A stretch of DNA of 32,647 nt, taken from Aestuariicoccus sp032586235 (lineage in GTDB: Bacteria > Pseudomonadota > Alphaproteobacteria > Rhodobacterales > Rhodobacteraceae). Below are positions 24,237 through 32,551 of this stretch, in pieces (position 1 is the first letter of the stretch; the number at the start of each line of letters is the position of its first letter). Below the pieces are notes generated by a model, which was not told where the DNA came from, did no database searches, and saw only the letters and a program-made list of their open reading frames with translations. The stretch is from assembly GCF_032586235.1 (NCBI RefSeq), contig NZ_JAWHTD010000042.1, positions 1 through 32,647 of the forward strand, read 5' to 3'. A program made the position numbers and the translations under genes.

Positions 24237-26330
24237 CAAGTCGTCGCCTCCGCCGCCATAGACCAGGTCGTCCCCGGCGGCTGCGCCGATGTTGTCGTCG
24301 CCGCCCAGACCGCTCAACGTGTCGTTGCCGGTCAGGCCGAAGATCGCATCGTCGAAGTTTCCGCCCTCGAGGTTGTCATCCCCCTCGGTGCCGATCAGCG
24401 TGTCGCCCGTTGTGTCCGCGGTGCCACCGTCACCGGTCAGGTCGACGGTGCCGTCGAGGAACTGGATGAACTCGATATCCTCCAGCTCGTCAAATCCTTC
24501 GGAAGACTCAAGGCTCGCGCTATTGCCATCGAAGGTGATCGTGGCGTCGCCTTCGTTCACATTGATCACTGCGGTGTCCGTCCCATCGCCGCCAAGGAGC
24601 TTATCGTCGCCTGCACCGCCGGTTAGTGTGTCGTCGCCCGCCCCCCCGTAGAGCCAGTCGGAATTAATGTTACCGTTTAGCACGTCGTTTCCACTGCCGC
24701 CGTACAAGTCATTTGCCGCACCGGTGCCGACGTTGAGCGTGTCATCAGCGTTAGTCCCGACAACAAGGCTGTTGGAGGTGATCGGTGCATCTTCCGCGCC
24801 CAGAAGTGTGACGGTGAAAAAGCTATCTGGAATCCCGTCCCAACTACCATCGGCTGCCTGGTAGAGGATTGTCTCGATCGCAGAGGCGTCGGCGAAAGCG
24901 CCCTCCACCAAAAGTCCGGTCTCAGAATCCGACAAGCCGAAGATAATCAGGTCGTCGCCAACGCGCACCATGCCGCCGAGTTGCTGTTCTCCATTTGGGC
25001 CGAGGATGAAAAGCCGAATCTGATCTTCAGAGCCGGCTCCGTTCTCGATGGTGTCTTGGCCTAGAAATTCATAGACGAACACGTCGTTGCCATCGCCTCC
25101 GGACAGCAGATCGTCACCAATGCCGCCTTGAAGCGTATCATTACCGTCCAGCCCATGCAGAACGTCATTTCCCCCGTTACCAGAAAAAAAGTGATTTGTT
25201 CCATTTTCACCGCTCACTCTGTCGTCAAATTCAGACCCCCAGATATTTTCGATGTTGGAAACGATATCATGATTTCCAAAGGTATCCGCAAAGCTATTTG
25301 CTGAGAAATCGACGTCAACCCCCTGAAACCCACCCATATCAACGGTAAGATTATAGTCAATCCAGTCGTCTAGTCCTGCGCCACCATCGATTGTATCAAT
25401 GCCATCGGATGCCAGAAAAACCTGTTGCCCTACCGTTCCTGAAAATTGATCGCCGTATTCCGTGCCGCGAATATGGAAGGCACCAGAAAAAATATCAGTA
25501 CCACCCATTCCGTCATCAATATTACCTGCGTCTTCGGATGTGAACGTGACCGCGATACCAGAGGCGGCTGCATCGTAATAATAGTCGATGACATTGATCG
25601 CGTTTTCTCCGCCATCGATGACGTCGTTGCCGGCGCCCGGCAGTAAAAAGTCGAGGCCGCCCCCACCCTTCAGGGTGTCGTCGCCATCGCCACCCTCCAA
25701 CCGGTCATTCCCGTCGCCGCCGTCCAGGTTGTCGTCGCCGTTGAAGCCGAGCAACCTATCGTCGCCGTCCCCGCCATTCAGCGTGTCGAACCCATCTCCA
25801 GCGTCTATTAAGTCCGCTCCTTCAAATCCAAAAAGCTGATCATTTCCCGAACCTCCGATCATTGTGTCGTTGCCGTCGAACCCAAAGAACTTGTCATCAA
25901 ACTCCGAAAGCTGAACCAAGTCATCGCCAGAAAATGCCTCAAGAATGATGGAGAGTTCATCGTTCGTACCGGGCGTTAACGCTGCGTTGTAGATGTCGAC
26001 CGCCGGAACATCGAAGCCATAAGCGATATATGAGATCTCGATTTCAGATTGGGTGTTCAAAAATGCTTCTGAAATTGCATGCACCGTGCCCCCAGTAATA
26101 TTCCCCAGAAAGCCAAAGGAAAAATTCTCACCAAAAAATCGAAGTTCACCTTCGTTAATTCCGTCAAAAGAATACACCACCAAGTAGTCTTCGTATACCT
26201 CTCCATTTTCCGCTTCGATGAAAATATTATCAAGAAAATTAAAATCATCAAAATTCAAAGTATAGTAATAAAGGTTCAATTCCTCTATATTCACAGGGAT
26301 ACTGGAGTGCAATGCGTCGAACGTGGCCAT
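23562..26330 (-). CDS. RTX calcium-binding repeat protein 1
   Basis: 922 residues. ATG at 26330 has GGAG 7 bp upstream. The first ~115 residues are unique, acidic and aromatic (NLYYYTLNFDDFNFLDN), with no known domain. Long blocks of GGxGxDxLx-type nonapeptides follow (for example GNDRLEGGDGDDTL) that form Ca-binding beta rolls, interrupted by spacer domains. The end is FVWNFFKDGDEDIITDFEDG through EDFTFL, an RTX C-terminal cap with the hydrophobic type I secretion tail. There is no N-terminal signal. The protein should leave the cell through a TolC-dependent exporter that is not in this window. The 5' 600 bp are much more A+T-rich than the 3' part, so the gene looks chimeric. It converges on the cysK stump. 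Confidence 0.85.
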   Translation of the reverse strand: MATFDALHSSIPVNIEELNLYYYTLNFDDFNFLDNIFIEAENGEVYEDYLVVYSFDGINEGELRFFGENFSFGFLGNITGGTVHAISEAFLNTQSEIEISYIAYGFDVPAVDIYNAALTPGTNDELSIILEAFSGDDLVQLSEFDDKFFGFDGNDTMIGGSGNDQLFGFEGADLIDAGDGFDTLNGGDGDDRLLGFNGDDNLDGGDGNDRLEGGDGDDTLKGGGGLDFLLPGAGNDVIDGGENAINVIDYYYDAAASGIAVTFTSEDAGNIDDGMGGTDIFSGAFHIRGTEYGDQFSGTVGQQVFLASDGIDTIDGGAGLDDWIDYNLTVDMGGFQGVDVDFSANSFADTFGNHDIVSNIENIWGSEFDDRVSGENGTNHFFSGNGGNDVLHGLDGNDTLQGGIGDDLLSGGDGNDVFVYEFLGQDTIENGAGSEDQIRLFILGPNGEQQLGGMVRVGDDLIIFGLSDSETGLLVEGAFADASAIETILYQAADGSWDGIPDSFFTVTLLGAEDAPITSNSLVVGTNADDTLNVGTGAANDLYGGSGNDVLNGNINSDWLYGGAGDDTLTGGAGDDKLLGGDGTDTAVINVNEGDATITFDGNSASLESSEGFDELEDIEFIQFLDGTVDLTGDGGTADTTGDTLIGTEGDDNLEGGNFDDAIFGLTGNDTLSGLGGDDNIGAAAGDDLVYGGGGDDLMGGGTGDDVMEGGSGDDFMGGGQDNDTVDGGEDNDVVNGGPGDDSMIGGDGNDTMGGSFGADTIEGNGGNDDMGGGAGQDQISAGAGNDSVGGGEANDVITGGGGDDFLAGGGRDDRIDGGTGNDTINGGDGDDTMTGGSGADIFVWNFFKDGDEDIITDFEDGIDSFRMVGVENAPGSGLAGMVAALNITNTAGGALIDYQGHTVLIEGVAAADLTVEDFTFL

Positions 26331-26360
26331 TTCGCTTCTCCATTCTGGTTTTAGTCGCGC

Positions 26361-26376
26361 CAAAAAGTGATTTTTG
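26361..26376. promoter_or_regulatory. CAAAAA-GTGA-TTTTTG palindrome upstream of RTX1
   Basis: A perfect 6-bp inverted repeat with a 4-bp spacer, 31-46 bp ahead of the RTX1 start. Its A+T-richness and distance fit an operator or a bent promoter element. Confidence 0.4.
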
Positions 26377-26413
26377 CTTGATTCGGTTTTTTTGGCAAGG
26401 AAATCAATTTCCC

Positions 26414-26441
26414 GAGTGTGTGAGCGAGGGGGAACACACTC
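26414..26441. promoter_or_regulatory. 8-bp perfect inverted repeat upstream of RTX1
   Basis: GAGTGTGT (26414-26421) and ACACACTC (26434-26441) pair perfectly across a 12-nt purine-rich loop. No T-run follows on either strand, so a regulatory site or transcript hairpin is likelier than a terminator. Confidence 0.4.
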
Positions 26442-26969
26442 TCAATGTGAATGGCGAACTTGGAACCGAAGGATCGCCACAGGAATCTTGGGGTTTCCGC
26501 TTAGCCTTCTTGGCAGACCAATGACATAACGGTTTTGATTGGGCGTCGCCCCTGGGGTCACTTCAGGGTAACTTGGGTCGAAAGAGGCAGGAGTTTCGCA
26601 ACCTCTTTCCATGCGCAACCCTTCACCCTTCCGATACTTAAAAACCAGCCCCGGAGATCATCCGGTTGGCGGCGATACTCTAGGTGCGATGCCCGTCTTT
26701 ACTCCAAGTGGTAGCGTCAGAAGAGCTTGAGTTGCTGCAGGCTGACGGCACAGCAATTGATGTTTCTCAATGCCGCGCGTGCCGGGCGCCGATAGCGTTT
26801 CAGAACAAGGAAACCTGAGGCTCAATCCCGCGCGCTCTGCCAATCCGGGCCATCAAAACCCCGAGCGAGATGTTCCCGGATATCGGACGCAAGGATGATC
26901 TTCTTGTTTGGCGACGCAAACCTGCGGCCCGCCAGGGTTTTGCCTTGATATGTTGAGGGAGGCTCTGTC

Positions 26970-29822
26970 ATGGGATCGGAACTTTTTTTCTATGCGAACA
27001 GCCCGGACGCTGGGTATGAACCCCACGTCACGAACGCCGATGGTTCCAGTGCAACGCTGCTTGTGGACCTGAAACCCGGGTTGCAGACCTCCTCTTATTC
27101 CTATTCCGGGCCGGTTGCTTACGAGGGCAGGATCTTTTTCGGCGCCGACGACGGCGTCTACGGGGAAGAACTGTTCGTGACAGATGGCACCGCAGCAGGC
27201 ACCACGCGCCTCAGTGACATCTACGCCGGCGGAACGGACGCGTCGCCCGAGAGCTTGGTCATCTCCGGTGGGAACGTGTTCTTCTCCGCATGGGCGCCCG
27301 ACACGTTCAGGGAAATTTACATCTCCGATGGAACGGATTCCGGCACGCAACTGCTCAGAGACATCTTCCCCGGCGCGGTCTCATCCTACCCCGATGATCT
27401 CGTTGATTTGAAAGGCACTCTGCTGTTCGTCGCGCTCACCGAGGCAACCGGCTTCGAGCCTTTCGTCAGCGACGGCACGACCGCTGGCACTCAGTTGCTG
27501 GCGGACCTGGTGCCGGGCAGTGACCCCTCCAACACCAGGTTTGTCGCGGATGCCATTCTCGGCGACACGATGTTCTTCACCATCGACACTGGCGACCTGG
27601 GCGATGAACTTTGGAAAACCGATGGCACGACCGCGGGAACGGAGCTCGTCAAGATATTCGAAACGGACCTGTCCGACACGCTGACAGATCCGGTTGTGGA
27701 TGATCTGATTACCGTGAACGGAACCCTGTTTTTCACCGTCTCTCCGAGTTACTACCTGCAGTCGGATATCAATAATCTTTGGCGGTCGGATGGCACAGCG
27801 GAAGGCACGCATCAGATCGGTCCCGTTCTGGGGGACGGAAGTATCGGTGTCAGCCAGTCACTCTATGCCGTCGAACTGACGCCCTTGAGCAATTCCGTGA
27901 TCTTCTCGGGGGATGCGGCCACCGGCGAAGGCCAGGAACTGATGATTTCGGATGGGACCGATGCCGGAACGGCTCTGGTTATCGATATCTACCCTGGGTC
28001 CAACGGATCCTATCCTGAACATTTCACGCCTATAAACGATGGGTCCCGACTTGTCTTTGCGGCCAATGATGGTGTTCACGGCGACGAGCTTTGGATCACC
28101 GACGGCACGGCGCCGGGCACCTACCTGCTTGCCGATATCGACCCTTCTGGCGGGTCGTCGCCCTTCGGTTTCACGGCCGCTAACGGCCTCGTCTATTTCT
28201 CGGCCAACGACGGCACCCATGGACGGGAACTCTGGGTGACAGACGGCACCGCCGAAGGAACTCATCTGGTGGAGGACCTGGTGCCCGGCACTGGGTCTTC
28301 CAATCCCGGCCAGTTGACCGCCTTTGCGACCAACGCCGCTCCGACCCTGACAGGGCTCTCTAGCGCCAACGTAGATGAAAACAGCGCCACGGGCACGTTG
28401 GTGGGCCTTGTTCAGGCCAGCGATCCCGATGGCGACGCGCTCAGCCTTTCGCTCACCGACAGCGCCGGTGGGCTTTTTGCGCTCGACGGGAATAGTCTCG
28501 TGGTCAACGGAGTGCTGGATTTCGAAGGTGCCTCTAGCCACAACATCACTCTCGAGGTCAGCGATCCCGGCGGCCTCAGCGACAGCGCGTCTTTCACGAT
28601 CACGGTCAATGACATCAATGAGCCCCCCTCCCTTCTGTCCTTGACCGGGCTCGATGTAGATGAAAACAGCGCGACGGGCACCGTGATAGGCACGGTTCAG
28701 GCCAGCGACCCTGATGATGACACTCTTAGCCTTTCGCTCACCGATAACGCCGGTGGGCTTTTTGCGCTCGACGGGAATAACCTCGTGGCCAACGGAGCGC
28801 TGGATTTCGAAAGTGCCGCCAGCCACGACATCACTCTCGAGGTCAGCGATCCTGGCGGCCTCAGCGACAGCGCGACATTCACGATCACGGTGAATGATCT
28901 TTCCGACGAGGAACCGACGGGGGGCGTGACCCTGGTCGGCACGTCCGGCGACGATGAACTGACAGGCACGCCTTATGCCGATCTTCTAACCGGCGAAGAC
29001 GGCAACGACACGCTTGATGGCGGCGCGGGGGATGACGGGCTCTTCGGTGGTGCGGGCGACGACCTGATCCTTGGAGGTACCGGGGACGACAATATCGGCG
29101 GCTCGGACGGCAAAGACAGCGTGGATGGTGGGGCTGGCGATGATCTGATGGGCGGCGGCACCGGCGACGACATCATGGAGGGCGGCTCCGGCGACGACTT
29201 CATGGGAGGCGGCCAGGACAACGACACTGTCGACGGCGGTGAGGACAACGACGTGGTCAACGGCGGGCCAGGCGACGATTCCATGATCGGTGGCGATGGC
29301 AACGACACGATGGGGGGAAGCTTTGGCGCCGATACGATCGAGGGCAACGGCGGCAACGACGACATGGGCGGGGGCGCAGGCCAGGACCAGATTTCTGCCG
29401 GTGCAGGCAACGACAGCGTCGGCGGCGGCGAGGCCAACGACGTGATCACGGGCGGCGGCGGCGACGACTTCCTGGCCGGCGGCGGACGCGATGATCGAAT
29501 TGACGGTGGCACCGGGAACGACACCATCAACGGCGGCGACGGCGACGACACGATGACCGGCGGTTCTGGAGCGGACGTCTTCGTGTGGAACTTCTTCAAG
29601 GACGGTGACGAGGATACCATCACCGACTTCGAGGATGGTATCGACAGCTTCCGCATGGTCGGGGTGGAGAATGCGCCGGGGTCTGGGCTCGCAGGTAAGG
29701 TCGCCGCGCTGAACATCACCAATACGGCTGGGGGCGCGCTGATCGACTACCAGGGCCACACGGTGCTGATCGAAGGGGTAGCGGCGGCTGATCTGACGGT
29801 GGAGGATTTCACCTTCCTCTGA
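26970..29822 (+). CDS. RTX protein 2 with ELW-DGT repeats and cadherin-like domains
   Basis: 950 residues. GGGAGG is 7 bp before the ATG. Residues 1-455 hold about eight copies (plus a weak first one) of a roughly 48-55 residue repeat whose hallmark is ELWxTDGTxxGT (ELFVTDGTAAGT, ELWKTDGTTAGT, ELWITDGTAPGT), probably beta-propeller-like blades. Residues about 465-650 are two nearly identical cadherin-like domains (VDENSATGT, VQASDPDGD, LDFE, FTITVND). Residues about 655-870 are RTX nonapeptides. The end is the same cap and EDFTFL tail as RTX1. It is probably a type I secreted or surface-bound protein for adhesion or matrix binding. There is no enzyme motif. Confidence 0.88.
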   Translation: MGSELFFYANSPDAGYEPHVTNADGSSATLLVDLKPGLQTSSYSYSGPVAYEGRIFFGADDGVYGEELFVTDGTAAGTTRLSDIYAGGTDASPESLVISGGNVFFSAWAPDTFREIYISDGTDSGTQLLRDIFPGAVSSYPDDLVDLKGTLLFVALTEATGFEPFVSDGTTAGTQLLADLVPGSDPSNTRFVADAILGDTMFFTIDTGDLGDELWKTDGTTAGTELVKIFETDLSDTLTDPVVDDLITVNGTLFFTVSPSYYLQSDINNLWRSDGTAEGTHQIGPVLGDGSIGVSQSLYAVELTPLSNSVIFSGDAATGEGQELMISDGTDAGTALVIDIYPGSNGSYPEHFTPINDGSRLVFAANDGVHGDELWITDGTAPGTYLLADIDPSGGSSPFGFTAANGLVYFSANDGTHGRELWVTDGTAEGTHLVEDLVPGTGSSNPGQLTAFATNAAPTLTGLSSANVDENSATGTLVGLVQASDPDGDALSLSLTDSAGGLFALDGNSLVVNGVLDFEGASSHNITLEVSDPGGLSDSASFTITVNDINEPPSLLSLTGLDVDENSATGTVIGTVQASDPDDDTLSLSLTDNAGGLFALDGNNLVANGALDFESAASHDITLEVSDPGGLSDSATFTITVNDLSDEEPTGGVTLVGTSGDDELTGTPYADLLTGEDGNDTLDGGAGDDGLFGGAGDDLILGGTGDDNIGGSDGKDSVDGGAGDDLMGGGTGDDIMEGGSGDDFMGGGQDNDTVDGGEDNDVVNGGPGDDSMIGGDGNDTMGGSFGADTIEGNGGNDDMGGGAGQDQISAGAGNDSVGGGEANDVITGGGGDDFLAGGGRDDRIDGGTGNDTINGGDGDDTMTGGSGADVFVWNFFKDGDEDTITDFEDGIDSFRMVGVENAPGSGLAGKVAALNITNTAGGALIDYQGHTVLIEGVAAADLTVEDFTFL
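28371..28613 (+). repeat. Cadherin-like domain duplication, unit 1
   Basis: First unit of a direct repeat with a 285-bp period inside RTX2; from GTAGATGAAAACAGCGCC to the codons for ITVND. It is largely identical in DNA to unit 2, so the duplication is recent. Confidence 0.8.
28656..28898 (+). repeat. Cadherin-like domain duplication, unit 2
   Basis: Second unit of the same direct repeat, beginning GTAGATGAAAACAGCGCG. Differences from unit 1 are scattered single bases, such as SLVVNGVLDFEG versus NLVANGALDFES in the protein. Confidence 0.8.
29148..29822. repeat. Inverted repeat, copy 2 (RTX C-terminal region)
   Basis: The last 224 codons and stop of RTX2, the reverse complement of 23562-24236 without gaps. 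RTX3 has a related but clearly more diverged C-terminal part, so the RTX1/RTX2 pair has been homogenised or duplicated recently. Confidence 0.9.
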
Positions 29823-29844
29823 CGCATCATCCCATCCCAGGGAA

Positions 29845-29884
29845 TTGACATTTGTCACGCGGCCCCGGTGACCGGGGGTATAAG
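29845..29884 (+). promoter_or_regulatory. Palindromic promoter-like region of RTX3
   Basis: TTGACA (29845-29850) overlaps an inverted repeat TGACA-TT-TGTCA (29846-29857). A GC hairpin CCCCGG-TGA-CCGGGG (29863-29877) and TATAAG (29879-29884) follow. The spacing between the two hexamers is 28 bp, too long for a plain sigma-70 promoter. The hairpin could also act as an attenuator between RTX2 and RTX3. Confidence 0.4.
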
Positions 29885-29965
29885 TTTCCTTGCAGGACGC
29901 GCCCGGCACCCACCGCGCGGGCGCGGCTCCCCAGACCGGGGGGCAGGCCGAGAGGAGGATACCCG

Positions 29966-32437
29966 ATGACGCAGACCCTGTTTTTCTTCGCCGATAACGG
30001 CACGCTCGGCTACGAGCCGCACGTGGTCAACCCCGACGGATCGGGGGTGACGCTGCTGGCCGATCTCAACGCCGGGGCGGGCGGTTCGTTCGTCTTGCCC
30101 GGGGGAGTGCCCTTGGGCAACGAGGTGGTCTTTGCGGCCGATGACGGGACGGTCGGCTGGGAGCTGTTTATCACCGACGGCACGCCGGCTGGCACTGGTG
30201 TACTGGCGGATGTGGAATTCGGGCCCGCGGGATCCACGGCCATTCCAGGGGTGTCGTTGGACGGGCAGGTCTTTTTCGTGGCTACCACCGTCGCGTCAGG
30301 AACCGAGTTGTGGGTCACGGACGGCACGGAGGCGGGCACGACGCTGACCCGTGACATCGTCCCCGGAGCGGGCTCTTCGTTTCCAGCGGGCTACGCCCTC
30401 TTCGGCGATCGGGTGTTCTTCGGCGCCGACGATCCGTCCCTGGGGAGCGAGCCGCATGTCAGTGACGGCACCAACGGCGGCACGCAAATCCTCGCCGATC
30501 TGAACACGGGAGCTGGACCGTCCTTTCCCACATTCTTCGCCGATGCGAATCTGGGCGACACGATACTCTTTACCGCTGACGCAGGAGCGGTCGGCGACCA
30601 GGAATTGTGGGCGACCGACGGCACCATCGCGGGCACGGTGCAGGTGCGCGACATCAATCCGGGCGCGGGTGGGTCTTATCCCGGCGTCATGACCACGCTG
30701 AACGGTGTGGCCTATTTCAGCGCCGATGACGGCACCAATGGCTACGAGTTGTGGCGAAGCGACGGCACCTTCGGCGGCACGCAGCTTGTGGCAGATGTCA
30801 ATCCCGGGGCGGGCTCGTCCTTCCTCTTCGGTCTGACGCCTCTGGGGAACGACCTGGTCTTCGCCGCCACAAACGCCGCCTCGGGGCGCGAGCTCTGGAT
30901 CAGCGACGGCACTGGACCGGGCACTGAACTTGTGCTCGACATCAATGCCGGGCCCGGCTCTTCCAACCCGTTCGGTTTCACGCCGGTCGGCGACGGATCC
31001 AGGGTCGTCTTCGCCGCCTCCAATGCCGCCTCGGGGCGCGAGCTCTGGATCACCGACGGCACCGCGGTGGGCACCCAGCTTCTGGCCGACATCAATCCTG
31101 GGGTCGGTGATTCGAACCCGGGCAACCTGACGGCGGTAGGAGAGCTGGTCTATTTCTCCGCTACCACCATCGACGATGGCAGCGAGCTTTGGGTGACGGA
31201 CGGCACCACGGCAGGCACGGTCCAGGTGGCCGACCTCAACCCCGGGGCCGGCATAGGGTCGTTCCCGGTCGGGCTGACCGTTCTGGACGTGAACGGCCCA
31301 CCCGAAATCACCGGGCTGAGCGGCGCGACCATTCCCGAGGATGCGGGCCTTGGCGCCGTGGTAGGTACGGTCCAGGCCACCGATCCCGATGGCGATACGC
31401 TGAGCTACTCCCTCACCGACGATGCCGGCGGGCTCTTTGCGCTGTCCGGCGCCAATCTGGTTGTGGACGGTCCGCTCGATTTCGAGACCGCAGCGAGCCA
31501 TAGCGTCACGGTCCAGGCCAGCGACGGTGCCGCCATCGACAGCGAAAGCTTCACCATCACCGTGACGGATGTGGAGGAGACCACCGCAGCGACCGAAGGC
31601 GACGACATCATCACCGGCACCGACGGCGACGATCTGGTCGCGGGCCTGGGCGGCGACGACCTGATCAGCGGCGGGGACGGCAACGACAGCCTGTTCGGCC
31701 AGGCTGGCGAGGACACGCTGAACGGCGAGGGCGGTGACGACAACCTGGGCGGCGGCGACGGCAACGACACGGTCAACGGCGGCGACGGCAACGACAACAT
31801 GGGCGGTGGCCTTGGCGACGACGTGATGGACGGCGGCGAGGGCGACGACTTCATGGGCGGCGGCCAGGACAACGACAGCATGCAGGGCGGCAACGGCAAC
31901 GACGTGGTCAACGGCGGCGCGGGCAGCGACGACCTGCAGGGCAACGACGGCAACGACACCATGGGCGCGTCGTTCAACGACGACACCGTGTCGGGCGGCG
32001 CTGGCAACGACAACATGGGCGGCGGCACCGGATCGGACCTGATGGACGGCGGCGCGGGCAACGACAGCCTCGGCGGCGGCGAAGGCGACGACACGGTGCT
32101 CGGCGGGTCGGGCGACGATTTCCTAGCCGGCGGAGGGCGTGACGACAGCATCGACGGTGGCGACGGCAACGACACCATCAACGGCGGTGATGGCGATGAC
32201 ACCATGACCGGCGGCGAAGGGGCGGACCTCTTCGTCTGGAACTTCTTCAAGGACGGCGATGCCGACGTGATCACCGACTTCGAGGACGGGGTGGACCGGT
32301 TCCGCATGACCGGGGTCGACGAGCTGAGCATAAGCCAGACCGCCGAGGGCGCGCTGATCGAGTATCAGGGCCATACCATTCTGGTCGAAGGCATTTCTAT
32401 CGGCGATCTGGGGTCGGAGGATTTCATCTTCCTATGA
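29966..32437 (+). CDS. RTX protein 3 with ELW-DGT repeats and one cadherin-like domain
   Basis: 823 residues. The ATG at 29966 follows GAGAGGAGG at 7 bp; the open frame from 29852 has no ribosome site. It is a paralogue of RTX2: residues 1-445 carry eight ELWxTDGTxxGT repeats plus a weak first one (ELWVTDGTEAGT, ELWATDGTIAGT, ELWITDGTAVGT). One cadherin-like domain follows at about 450-550 (ATDPDGDTLSYSL, FTITVTD), then RTX nonapeptides at about 555-735, then the cap FVWNFFKDGDADVITDFEDG and the tail EDFIFL. There is no N-terminal signal, so type I secretion is expected. It lies 143 bp after RTX2 on the same strand and may be cotranscribed or have its own promoter. Confidence 0.88.
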   Translation: MTQTLFFFADNGTLGYEPHVVNPDGSGVTLLADLNAGAGGSFVLPGGVPLGNEVVFAADDGTVGWELFITDGTPAGTGVLADVEFGPAGSTAIPGVSLDGQVFFVATTVASGTELWVTDGTEAGTTLTRDIVPGAGSSFPAGYALFGDRVFFGADDPSLGSEPHVSDGTNGGTQILADLNTGAGPSFPTFFADANLGDTILFTADAGAVGDQELWATDGTIAGTVQVRDINPGAGGSYPGVMTTLNGVAYFSADDGTNGYELWRSDGTFGGTQLVADVNPGAGSSFLFGLTPLGNDLVFAATNAASGRELWISDGTGPGTELVLDINAGPGSSNPFGFTPVGDGSRVVFAASNAASGRELWITDGTAVGTQLLADINPGVGDSNPGNLTAVGELVYFSATTIDDGSELWVTDGTTAGTVQVADLNPGAGIGSFPVGLTVLDVNGPPEITGLSGATIPEDAGLGAVVGTVQATDPDGDTLSYSLTDDAGGLFALSGANLVVDGPLDFETAASHSVTVQASDGAAIDSESFTITVTDVEETTAATEGDDIITGTDGDDLVAGLGGDDLISGGDGNDSLFGQAGEDTLNGEGGDDNLGGGDGNDTVNGGDGNDNMGGGLGDDVMDGGEGDDFMGGGQDNDSMQGGNGNDVVNGGAGSDDLQGNDGNDTMGASFNDDTVSGGAGNDNMGGGTGSDLMDGGAGNDSLGGGEGDDTVLGGSGDDFLAGGGRDDSIDGGDGNDTINGGDGDDTMTGGEGADLFVWNFFKDGDADVITDFEDGVDRFRMTGVDELSISQTAEGALIEYQGHTILVEGISIGDLGSEDFIFL

Positions 32438-32489
32438 CGCTCAGGGTCTGAACGGGTACACCTCGCTTGGCATACCTGTCACAGTGGCC

Positions 32490-32551
32490 GTAGAGTCAAA
32501 GCCCTCGCCGCGCTCGAAAAAGCGATCAAGCTAGATCGGAACTACGCCGAC
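32490..32551 (+). pseudogene. TPR-coding scrap before IS5-type element
   Basis: The plus strand reads ALAALEKAIKLDRNYAD, a typical TPR second helix and turn, and then enters the inverted repeat of the IS at 32552. No start is present and upstream codons look foreign. It is a fragment of a TPR protein, possibly of the same winged-helix/TPR type found twice in the window. Confidence 0.5.

Larger units (their letters stand above)
26331..26969. other. Divergent 639-bp intergenic region of the RTX genes
   Basis: No convincing gene; short frames here (for example 26658-26843 minus) lack ribosome sites. It must hold the promoters of RTX1 (leftwards) and RTX2 (rightwards). The RTX1-proximal 150 bp are A+T-rich and contain two exact inverted repeats annotated separately. 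Confidence 0.5.

Noticed and set aside
26658..26843. 61-codon minus-strand frame in the RTX1/RTX2 intergenic region
   Set aside because: No ribosome site and no recognisable domain.
28973..29722. Long open frames antisense to RTX repeats (also 23502-24626, 31405-32331, 30296-31501)
   Set aside because: They are low-complexity Ser/Pro or Ala/Val frames produced by the G+C-rich GGxGxD codon pattern, with no ribosome sites or domains.
31600..32200. Regular short DNA repeats that could suggest a CRISPR array
   Set aside because: They encode RTX nonapeptides in a continuous frame, have no unique spacers of constant length, and no cas gene is near.
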